From Micrasema longulum (taxonomy: Eukaryota; Arthropoda; Insecta; Trichoptera; Brachycentridae), in assembly GCA_022494885.1 (NCBI GenBank), contig JAGVSM010004968.1:21170-85169 (forward strand): a stretch of DNA of 64,000 nt, written 5' to 3'. Below the pieces are notes generated by a model. It had not been told where the DNA came from, did no database searches, and saw only the letters and a list, made by a program, of their open reading frames with translations. Below are positions 22,845 to 34,000 of this stretch, piece after piece. A program made the position numbers and the translations under genes. Numbering within the stretch: position 1 is the stretch's first letter; the number at the start of each line of letters is the position of its first letter.

Positions 22845-23350
22845 ATGACCCACGACCATCGAATGGCTTCTCCGAGACTGGGATCGAGAAGAAGTTTCCT
22901 TAAAGTCACAACTGACTCGGAGACCTCTGCAGAAAAACGCAGAGAGAACGTGTGGAGAGAGGAACTCGGCGATAGGCTCTGGAAAATGCCATCTGAAAGC
23001 ACAAACACCGCCCACAATTTGGACTACCCTACGTGGAAAGTTCTCAATAGACTAATAGTCTAGGTGCAAATACAATCAACGAAGGTGGGGTTTTCTGGAG
23101 GGAGATGACGTGAACTGCGATTGTGGAGAGGTGCAGGATGATCCTCATCTGCTGCGGTGCCCACAAATGCAGTAAACTTGTGATGATAATGATTTATGGA
23201 TGGCCACTGACAAGGCGATATCTGTCGCCGCACGCTGGAGTGGCAAGTGCCCACAAATGCAGTAAACTTGTGATGATAATGATTTATGGATGGCCACTGA
23301 CAAGGCGATATCTGTCGCCGCACGCTGGAGTGGCAAGGTCTAAAGGCCGG
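22845..23350 (+). pseudogene. Jockey-like LINE C-terminal remnant with a 90 bp duplication
   Basis: Frames read TWKVLNRLIV, RRWGFLEG, VNCDCGEVQDDPHLLRCP and ATDKAISVAARW, the Cys-rich CxCG...HLLxCP end of Jockey-type proteins. Frameshifts and a perfect 90 bp tandem duplication break it. Confidence 0.7.
23157..23336 (+). repeat. Perfect 90 bp tandem duplication
   Basis: Units 23157-23246 and 23247-23336 are identical base for base. The unit covers CCACAAATGCAGTAAACTTG to the end of GCACGCTGGAGTGGC. Confidence 0.95.
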
Positions 23351-23375
23351 ACCCGATAAGTAAGTAAGTATAACA

Positions 23376-23640
23376 CTCCATACAAATCCGAGCTAAAAAG
23401 TGGTCTCCAAAGGAAAGGGAATGACCAGTGTATGTCTTCACGTCATATCACGTTGACTTTGGCAAGCAAAACACGCAGTACAGTAAAAAACACGGACTGT
23501 TTACACCGGTCTACTGTAAATTCTATTCGGTATGTCGCTCCCTTTCGCAAACGCGTCACCCTTGTTTGTCGTTTCACCATACGCCCGACTAACTGAGCAG
23601 GACAGAGACGGATAACAAGTACTGGTAACATATTAATAAG
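23376..23640 (+). repeat. Dispersed repeat H, copy 1
   Basis: AAATCCGAGCTAAAAAGTGG, GAAAGGGAATGACCAG, CGACTAACTGAGCAGGACAG recur in opposite orientation at 60208-60465. Moderately GC-rich, no clear ORF. Confidence 0.75.
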
Positions 23641-23649
23641 ACGTTTTTA

Positions 23650-24480
23650 ATAAGAAGTATTGATCAAGATAAGAACATTACTTACCGGTGAAGGTTTAAA
23701 CCATTGCTTTTCCAGATCGATTTGTGCAGTATCTTAGCGTACATATAGGCATTTTAGTAATTGCGAGGAGAAATGTAGCCGCAGACTGCTCGCAACGGAC
23801 TGAACTCCGTTCTATCAAACATATGCCCATTGGCCGCAGGTTGAGGGACCATATTTCGAACGCTAATGTTAACTAATTCAAAATGTTTTTTTAAAATTTT
23901 TTCTAATCAAAATTCTAAAAGCTGAAAATGCACTTAAAATTCTTCGACGTATATTTGGTTAAAAATTGAACTAGAAATTCAGTTGATCGACCATTTATTA
24001 TAATCAACACCTAATTGAAATTATTCCAATCCTAAGTCCCAAGCAGACCTTGTAAGCCACGGCGCGTCACAAGTATAAGTTGAAAATAGGAGATAAGCTT
24101 TGATTGAATTAACGTGATGGTTGTCCAAGGTTTGTCAAAATTGAAATACATAGTAAATTTGTATATACAAATATAAAATCTAAAATTAAACTATGGGTGA
24201 TACAAAAATGAGATGGGATGAATGCTTTTTACAGAATGAATGAAAATACTCACACGTAAGTTATGCTTGATCTTGAGAGTAAGATAAACGGTTATTTAAA
24301 TACTATACAATTTATAATTCGAGTGTTTTAAATATTATGTAAAACGTCCATACTTAACACTCAAAACTCCTCTAAAAATTAGGAGTGTTTCACAAAAAAT
24401 GTACGACCTGCGGCGGCTGAGCACCGTCCATAGTCCATGTCCACAGTCCATAAGTTTATTTAAATTCACTATCACGTGGA
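23650..24480. other. Downstream flank of myoglianin, no gene seen
   Basis: AT-rich; no recognised repeat. The distal part may include the myoglianin 3' UTR. Confidence 0.4.
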
Positions 24481-24488
24481 GTGTTCGT

Positions 24489-24494
24489 TTTATT
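24489..24494 (-). promoter_or_regulatory. myo: Candidate polyadenylation signal for myoglianin
   Basis: AATAAA on the minus strand, about 210 bp after the myoglianin stop codon. Position is plausible for a short 3' UTR, but such hexamers are common in AT-rich DNA. Confidence 0.3.
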
Positions 24495-24701
24495 TATCAG
24501 TTTATTGTATTCACAGCATTTTATTGTAATGTTCACCGACAGCGCGAGAAGATTGAATAAATAACAACTAAAATCATTCTCGAAGCGACCATTTTAAAAG
24601 CTGCCATCTTGTATTTGTTTCCCCGTCAAGTTTCGATGTGTCGAACACACTTCCACAAATTGACATTGCGTAGATTAGCACAGTAGCGAGGCGCGGGGCT
24701 C

Positions 24702-25085
24702 TCAGGTACACCCGCACTTCTCGACGACCATCGCCGGCAGAGAGTTGAGCGCGATGTTGAACTCGTGCGTGAAGTGGAGGAGGGATATAGCGCTCATCTT
24801 CCTCGGGGTGCAGCAGGGGCCGCCGTAGCCGGCGGGGGCGGCCAGGTGGATGACGTGCGTGCTGGGGTACTTCTGCAGGAAGGCGTACGGACAGTCGCCC
24901 ATGCAGAAGTTGGCCTCGTATGTCTTGGGCGCGATGATCCAGTCCCAGCCGAACTCCTCGAAGTCCACCTTGAGCGGGTAGCGGCAGCAGCGCGTCTCTT
25001 GGCTGTTGTCGTTGCAGTTGAGGCCCACCGTGCGCTTCGTGCGCCGTCGGGACGTGTCTTCCAGGAAAACCTCCAGGTAGGGCAT
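24702..25085 (-). CDS. myo: myoglianin last exon: furin site and mature ligand
   Basis: Begins after acceptor TTTCCTGCCTCAG and runs 127 codons to TGA at 24704-24702. It encodes MPYLEVFLEDTS, the RRRTKR cleavage site and the full cystine-knot ligand. Cys73 of the mature domain is the expected inter-chain cysteine next to Cys74. Strongly GC-rich third positions. Confidence 0.95.
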   Translation of the reverse strand: MPYLEVFLEDTSRRRTKRTVGLNCNDNSQETRCCRYPLKVDFEEFGWDWIIAPKTYEANFCMGDCPYAFLQKYPSTHVIHLAAPAGYGGPCCTPRKMSAISLLHFTHEFNIALNSLPAMVVEKCGCT

Positions 25086-28000
25086 CTGAGGCAGGAAACA
25101 CATATTGTCATCGGGAATTACTAAACTCAAGATAAATTACCGCAACCATGCAGAAGTGAGGTGATGTGCTTGCAGATTTTCTTTGACTGGTAGCAAAACC
25201 TCTTTGACTAGATTTGTATTCTAATATCCCTTGCCCTTGTTATTTACATCTAAAAAACTCCCTTAGAAGGAAATCCAGCCAGTCTGCAAACATTTGGATA
25301 TGCTCAAAACATTGTTGAATTAACTATCTGGTAAAAGAAGAAGTATGAAAATTGTTTTCAGGCGTTGTCTAGTAGGTAAATAGGTTCAGCCGGATGAATC
25401 TCACCCACATGGTAAAGGTTTCAGCTCTTTTACTTTTTGTAACTTTTGTAAGTCAACAGATGGAAGAGTTGAGGAAATGCAGATGTTACACAGTCTGTAA
25501 AGTGGCCACTGAAACCTGCCAATGACAGGTCATAAACCCTGTAAATGCTTAGACTTCTATAATCCCTTCTCAAAAATGTTTTCCCTCTCTGTTGCAACAA
25601 ATTTAGACGTTTGATTAGGTTTGCAAAAAGTTAATCATCACAAAATGTGTCTTATAAAGGATTAAATGCTTTGGTAATAACATTACGAGAAATCATAGCT
25701 TTATAGAATATGAAAAAAGATTTTACTTGGTGTGAAAAAAGACAAATCTATCAAATCATGTACTAAAGATCTGCATAAACTGAATTTTGCGAGGTTTACA
25801 GAAGAGTAAAAACAAAGCTTGATATTTTTCAAGAAGTTTCAGATTCTGTAGAATTGCTAAATATATGTCTATTGTACTTCAATTCAGAAAATGTATTTCT
25901 AAGTCTTCAATTCAACTAATCAACTCTTGTATATTGCGAGTACTTCTATATGGGTGCGAATCTTACCACCTTACCAAAGCTCAAAACACCAAACTTCTGA
26001 GTTTTGAAAGTAAGTGTTTGAGGAGGTTATTGGTCATAAGGTAAATCGATTTTAAAACTATTATTGAAGTCCGGGAATGGACGTAGCAGCCTCCTATGAC
26101 GAGCGTCTTGAGGATGAGGCGGTGGACCTGGCTTGGACACGTGCTGCGCATGCCTCAGGAGAACCTACATCCAAGTTGCCTCTTATTTACACCTGCGAGC
26201 TCCCGCTTTCCTTGAAGGCCGACGATGGCGATCTTTCTACTTTGTTCGGTGGAACTAAGGGACGCGGAATTGATGTGGAAGGAGGCAAGAGTGCTGGCTG
26301 GCGAATGGGTCTCCTGGATGGAAACATGTGTAGGGTCCATAGTCCATAGTCGATGACAAACACGTGTTAAATTAGTTCACCTAAAAAGACTAATGACCGA
26401 CGATGCAATGTCATCATTTTCAATCGAATCCAATACATTCGTAAAATGCAACTCTGAGTATTTCACATGAAATCAGAGGGTATCGTTCTACAGTACATTC
26501 ACATCGTCCCTACCATAAAGAAACGAACTACAAAGGAACGTCGTCTATAAAGAGACCAGGGGACGCAGCCAACGTCAGTCAGTTCAGTTCACGTCAGACC
26601 AGCTCGACGACATCACACAGTTCCAGCTTGTAGTTCAAGTGCAGTCTCTTCCACTCTCCATCGCCTCAATACTCGTGCTACTCAACCAAGTGCTGTATCT
26701 TATTTGCCATGTAATAAATACGCATCAAACAGCAACCTCGTGTCTTCTCTGTCGATCTCTAACTGGGGTAGGAACTCCAACCCAACACCTAGCAACCTAA
26801 ATTCTACACATGTTTGGCAATTTTACAGAATCTGATAGCTTCTTAAAAAACATCAAGCTTTGTTTTTGCACCTCTGTAAACCTCGCGAAATGCAGATTCA
26901 ACAGTGTGCGTAGTGACCGTTGAGATATTTAATCGTCTTTTATTTCTATGGTAAATTACGATGGACTTCCCCTAAGAATTTTCACTAAAAAACTTGGATG
27001 TTAGATATGTTCTCCTATGGAATGTCCATTCTTTACCTTACTTTCATCGATCAATACGGACTATTGTAGTTGATAGCTAGTTACGTACATATTATGGAGA
27101 TGTGGAGTTAGTCCAGTAATCATCGCGCGCTATTGTTCATCAATTTTACGACGGTAGTAATGAAATCTATTAAATCAGACTAAAAATACTACCAGAGGCA
27201 AACGACCTATCAATGATAAGCCGATACAGAAGGTCATACAATAGTTGGCCATTCTTTGCTGTGTCTGATATTATAAATACAATAAAAGATTTTAAATTTC
27301 TTGGTATTAAAAATAAGGAGAATACCCCTCATCTACTGTAAAGTGTCGCCTTCACATCAGCAGTTTTACAGTATTGACAGTCGAAAAACTGTCCAATCAA
27401 CGGAATTTTGCCTTTGCCGTTGGTCAGCCTAGTCCTAATCTAAGATTAATAAGCTTAAAATTGTATATAATAATAAATACCGTATCTAAAAATATGAGAT
27501 CTAAAAAGTGCATAAAATATTTGGGCGTAACGTTCGACTGCCTAATTCATATTTTTTATATACATTACATCTATATATTTTTTTTTATTGAATCATTGTC
27601 AGTCTAACTAGGGTTAATACATACATTTTTTTTTGTTTTAATTTCACAATATATCTGTACCTTAGACGATAAAACATGGGAGTCCATTTTTTACCGTTTG
27701 GAAGTCAAACATGCAGAAATTATCGTAATAAATAAACTTTTTAAGTTGAACTAAAAATCTGTAGTCCAATTTGTTTTAACGCAATAAACATCAGTAGTCC
27801 CAAATACGCTTTTTCAATATGTGCAATGTAATTAGAGAGGAATTAAACTATCTATGTGTAAATATTTTATTTATTTGTATGCACATGTATATTACTAATC
27901 TTTCCTGTTGTTATTATTTCTGCATATTCATTATTTTTACAAATTTACGTCTGCGTAAATCTTTACCATCAAGCCACAGAAAGTGGCTTGGTGTGATTTG

Positions 28001-31000
28001 AGTTACTTGCAAAAATAAAAAAAAAGAATTAATTGGAATGTTAAAAGTGTGAAAACGTATATTAATAGTCAAATTTAAATACTATTTTACTACTACTACT
28101 ATCCTGCCATTTCCCCGTAGGGGTAGGCAGAGAGAATGTACCGCCACACACGTCTATCCTGGCATACATTCTTAGCTTCTTCCACATTCATACATTTTGT
28201 CATACATGGCCTTCGGTTCAGTCTGCTTTTGGCGTGACCAGACTTAAGATTTTGGTTTATCTGATCATGCCACGTCTTCCTTGGCCGTCTTCGTGTCACG
28301 TTACCGTTCATTTTAGCCATATATACTTGTTTTACTATTCTTTCGTCGTCCATTCGTTCTACGTGACCAAACCATCTCAGAGACCCTTTCTTAATCTTAT
28401 CAGTTATACTTGACTCAGATTTACACTCTCGCCTGATTTCATCATTCGTAACCCTGTCATTCGTAACGTTATATTATATTAAAAGTTCTTTAAAGGTTGA
28501 CGTTATTGGTTTAAAAATTACGATGTTTTGGAAATCGCACAATCATAAAGTGTCCTTAACATTTCGTCCAATGTGACTCCCGTGGTTTATCCTTTAAGGT
28601 ACAGAAACATTGCATATCAAATGAACGTAGTTATGCAGAAAGCAGCGAGTCCATAATTTTGGAAAAATAATATGTTGGTGTTATCGGCCGCAGTAAGGGC
28701 AATACTTTTCGCTAAAAACAGCCAGGCCGCTTTCGTACAAAAAACTGTAACAATCACCCTTTAAAAATAGCGTTGATCAAAAACACGACATTTCGCAATT
28801 TGCAGGAAATACCCATAGCGCTAGAAAAATCTTACGGGAAGATTAATGTTTTCAGAAATCTAGTTCTCTTAACTAAATAAAAATGGATAAATACATCAGT
28901 ATTTTAATATTTTAAATTCATTAATTTAAAAATACCTGTAATAAAAAAAAAACTTATTGTTTTGATTCAGAATGCCACCTCATTCATTCAAAGTTTGAAT
29001 GAGGCATTTAATATTAGATTTGGTTGTTTTCTGCAAAATGCCTATTTTAGGTTGTGCGGTCAGCCAGACTTCAGTACATAATTAAATTATTTTTTAAGTT
29101 ATTATAACAAACGAATTAAGTTATCCTGTACAACTAAGTACACTAACATGTTCAATATTCACAGTTTTTTAGGGCCAGACCGTGAAACTTTAGAGGAACA
29201 TTCCTCAAGGTAAGCTTTAAAAAAAATCGAAATAAAATTTTCCAAAAACTCGTTAAAAAAAAAATATTTATGATCTGAAAATGGAGTGAATCTTTAATTT
29301 CCCGGACAAGTATCCCTTCCGCAAACCCTTACCCCTCCCTGACAAAAAAATGCGATAAAAACGTATTGGACCAACGAAGCGATACACACCAGACGCGGAC
29401 AAGGGAATCGGCTGGGTAGGAGTTTATGGAGATACCGCTTGTCCGAGAAATTAAGCATTTACTAAATATTGAGATTATAATTTTTTTAATTAAATAAAAA
29501 AAAGACTTTTTGGAAACATTTTGCTAGGATTTTTTTTAAAGCTTACCATGAGGAATATTCCTCCACAGTTTCGCGGTCTGGCCCTAAAAAACCGTGTATA
29601 GTGACACAATATACATATATGATACATTAGAGTTTTACTAGGGCAGGCTGTTTTCTGCAAATTGCACATCTTAGGTCCTATGGTCAACTAGACTTTAAAA
29701 ACAATTAAAACTGGTCAAATGCATGATAAAATATTTTTTTGTAGTATAAAAAAAACGAACGTATGTATTATTTATCATTGTTTAAAGTAAAAAAACACCG
29801 CAACTGTTGTGTAGATTTGATTATTAACTCTTTTCACAAAAGTGATATTATTTCAGTTTCACTTTTGTATGGCTGGCTGCTTTCTGTATAAAACTGCATT
29901 CTACAGGGTGTTCTTTAAACCTCGTCACATCCGAAACCACGATGATCAGTATGGACAAGAAGACATATTGCCATATTTAAAAAATATTTAAAACAAAAAT
30001 TTTATAAATATATTCGGTTGTCGGCGTATCAGACTCCTCTCTCCCCCCTCATTTCTCCCCTGCAGAAGTAAGCAACCATCTACCAGAAGTCAAACTACAG
30101 GATGGGTCATGGGGTCTACCACAAACTCTGGCCAATTCGGGCAAAGAAATTTCAGGTTTCTGGGCCCCAAAATATTCAATTTGCTACCCGAACATTACAA
30201 AACCATGACCCGAGTTCAATTAAATAAATTTGTAATAAAAATTACTGGATTTAGGTAGAGAAAAATCGGAAAACTTACTAAAAAACATTCTACAATAATA
30301 AATGGTATATTTATTGCATAACTTTATAATAAATTAACTAGGAGGTAGTAATGTTATTGTTTATTTTGCATAAAAATGTCTGCCTTAAAACAGGTTGTAC
30401 CTAGTTAGGCAGACTAGACATAATCCAGAGAAATCTATTACTTAAGTATGTATGTAGTAGATAAAGAAATTGTAATTTTTGTAAATAAACTTTTTTTGAT
30501 ATTTAATTTTTAAAAATTTTATTCGTTCCAAAAAATTTAAGTGTCAATATGTGCTCATACTGATCCTCGTGGTTTCGAATGTGACAGTGTTTAACGAACA
30601 CCCTGTATGCGGGGTGCAGTGCTCACATTGTCGACGTCCCCTTTGCCCTCGGGCACCGCCAGCCGGCGGCGCTCCGAGTCCTGCGCGCGCACCACCAGCC
30701 CCAGCACGCTGCGCGGCAGCAGGAACCACTCGGCCAGCGCCCTGGTGACGTTCACCTTCAGCCACTTGCCCCGCAGCTGCTCCGCGCGCGACATGGCCGC
30801 GTCCGCCGTGGCCACCACGCTCGACGTGAACACGTCGTTGTTCTTGGTCACGCGGCTGACCTGCGCACGGATCGAATCATTAGGACATTTATCAATTTAT
30901 TACATATACGGCCTAAGCCAATTACAACATATATATTATGAAGAAACACACGTACAAGAAACTAAATAAAAGAACATAAATCGGGTTGTGGTCCTGTGGC

Positions 31001-34000
31001 TAGTGTTTCGGACTCATGGACCAAAGGTCCGTGGTTGGAATCCCACTCTACCCAAACTTGATTCCCATTTTCTAATAGTGAGTTATTTACAACTCGTGGA
31101 AAAATGGTCCTCAAAATGAAATATTTGGGTAAATCATAAGAACGAAAATACTTATTTAAAAAAAAGGTATGTACGAATCTAAATCGTATTCTATCATTTA
31201 TTTATTTATTTTAATTTATTCATTTATGACATATAAGGCCTAAGCCAATTACAACAGTTAATAAATGAAGAAACACATGTACAAGAAACTAAATAAAAAG
31301 AACATAAAACTATGTAGCAAAGATATGTATAAATCTAAATCATATCCAAACATTTATTTATTTATTTTAATTTATTCATTTATTACATATACGGCCTAAG
31401 CCAATTACAACAGTTAATAAATGAAGAAACAGATGTACAAGAAACTGAATTAAAGAACATAAAACTATGTAGCAAAGATATGTATAAATCTAAATCATAT
31501 CCAAACATTTATTTATTTATTTTAATTTATTCATTTATTACATATACGGCCTAAGCCAATTACAACAGTTAATAAATGAAGAAACACATGTACAAGAAAC
31601 TAAAAAAAAGAACATAAAACTATGTAGCAAAGATATGTATGAGTTTAAATCGTATCCTAACATTTATTTATTTAACTTTACAATACGCCCAAGGGGCATT
31701 TACAAAAATTATACGGGTAAGTACAAACATAGTAAGTAATAATTTTGAAAATAAAGAACACTTTTTTTGTATACATGTAGAAACAATAAAAAGCAAACTG
31801 CAATGAAAAATAAAGAGTGAAACTTTGAATAATAAAAAAGAAAAAAAAAATGGAAATAAGAAAAATGTTAGGAATTGAAAAGCAAATTGTAAATAACTTG
31901 TTAAGAATTTAAACAATACACACACACACACATATATATATACTGTGTGTTATTTAAACCATGTCACATCTGAAACCATGATGATCAGTATGGGCAAGAA
32001 GACAAATTAGCATATTTAAAAAAATATTTAGAACAAAGATTTTTTTTAAAATAAAATATTTAAAAAAACAAATAGTTGCTTACTTCTGCAGGGGAAAAGT
32101 AAGGAGAGCGCGGCGCAGTATCAGACTCCCCCCTTCCCCCTCCTCGTTTCACCCCTGCAGAAGTAAGCAGCCATTTGCTTTTTTTGATATTTGATTTTGA
32201 AAAAATTTATTCGTTATAAAATAATATTTTAATGTGTCAATATGTCTTCTTGCTCATACTGATCATCATGTTTTCGGATGTGACAGGGTTTAATGAACAT
32301 CCTGTATATATGTATAAAAAATTAGTATTAACAATTTAATGTTAAAAACAAATAATAAAAATTAGTTAATATATAAGATAACAATATAATATATGGTTCA
32401 CAAAAATATTTGATAAATTAATTTCAGAAAGAGATAAGATAATAATAATACACATCAAAAACAGAGAAAAAATTGCCTTGAAAAAGAAAGTTTTATTACG
32501 ACTTTCATAATTAGTTTTAATCAGTGCATTCAATGACATTTTAAATGAATAATGGTTCTTTTAAAAATGTCTAAATCACAAGTAAATTTGTTAGCGCGGA
32601 ACGGAGAGTTTTGTGCATAGTTAGTACCTACGTATGTAGTTGCAAACAACTCCGTACTTCTACAGTCCTTAAAATGTAACATGATTAGAATGACAGTTGT
32701 CAGTAAAAGTGACGACATAACTTTGTAGTAACGTCAAAGGAGTTATTTATATTGACACACGAAAAATCATTTGTATCTGGCGTGTTAATTTATTTTTTTA
32801 TTACAATGCTTGAAACATTAATATATAAAATCAGCTTTAAAACTGAAAAAAAAACTAAAATAAACCTAATTATTAACGACGTTCTTACAAGGTTACATCA
32901 TTTTGCAAAAACTTAGAGATGGGACAAATTGATCAATAAATTGATCGAATAAAAAAAATTTTGTTTGATGTTGCTCATGAAAGAAAAATTAATGTCTCTT
33001 TTTTTGGTGAACAATTATGTTTAACACACTATAATGTGCTTGTTTTTTCGTTTTTCATATCAATTTTCGGAAACAGAGTTTCATGATTGCATAAAATAAC
33101 TGATAAAATCGATTTGATCAGTGATCAGTAATTTCCTATCACCAATGAAATTAGTTTGACAGCTGTCATTCTAATCAAGCTATATTTTAAGGACTATAGT
33201 GACTCGATTTGGTATTTAAAAGTAAATAAGATTCAGGAGTTTACAACAATCGAGCTCTGAATTAAAATATCATAATTTATTTTTCTACGATCTTTTAATA
33301 AAATAAAATTTTAAGTGTAATAGATACGTGTAATTTATGTTATCGAAGGGAATATTTCATTTAAAATTTACGAATCTCAAATACTTTCTTTGAATGCTCT
33401 CTATGTTTCTAATGTGTAATTTATACTGAGGTGACCACACAGTGAAATTATATTCTAACTGACTACGAAAATAAATGTAACCTGGGTGGCACCCTTCAGT
33501 CTTATGATCAGCGCCTAGAACATTTTGTTCTAGATAAATTGGAATTTAGGAGACAGATTTTAGACATAATATATATTTATTAAATAATTGATTGTATTGC
33601 TGATTCTACATTTTGTTTAGAGAATGTACCCCTTACTGTCCTCAGTTGGCGATTGAGATCGTACACAACATTTTATCTTCCAGCCTTCAATAATAATATG
33701 GCGCACTTTAATGCATTATCACGTATATTAAGATTGTATAATAATGTAGAAAGTGATGCTGATGTTGATATCTTTAACGATACATTAAAACAATATAGGA
33801 AAACTGTAACGCAATTTATAAAATCAAATAGTCACTTATGTTAGTTAGGTAAAATAATTTGTAATAACCTGTTAGTAATAATTTACTGTAATAACTTTTA
33901 TAATAATCACGGAATTCAATTAAGCTAGCCAATTAAAAAAAAATACTTTTAACTTTTTTTTCAAATGTAATTGATGAACAATATCTAAAATAACAATTTG

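Larger units (their letters stand above)
25776..26905. repeat. Composite bounded by ~90 bp inverted repeats
   Basis: Segment 25776-25866 (TTGCGAGGTTTACAGAAGAG, AACAAAGCTTGATATTTTTC) recurs inverted at 26808-26905 (CCTCTGTAAACCTCGCGAAA). An RTE remnant and an LTR-like segment lie between. Confidence 0.55.
25086..30626. other. myoglianin last intron
   Basis: 5.5 kb intron holding family A, RTE remnants, an LTR-like segment, MITEs I, J, C and a family D repeat (listed separately). The remaining spacers (about 26910-27360, 27620-28090, 28760-29160) are AT-rich and show no gene. Confidence 0.7.

Noticed and set aside
24574..25124. Long overlapping ORFs in other frames over the myoglianin last exon
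   Set aside because: GC-rich coding sequence opens the alternate frames; only the 24702-25085 frame gives the cystine-knot domain.
26530..26720. Host promoter with TATA box
   Set aside because: TATAAAG followed by AATAAA within 170 bp and no downstream ORF fits an LTR better than a gene start, though not proven.
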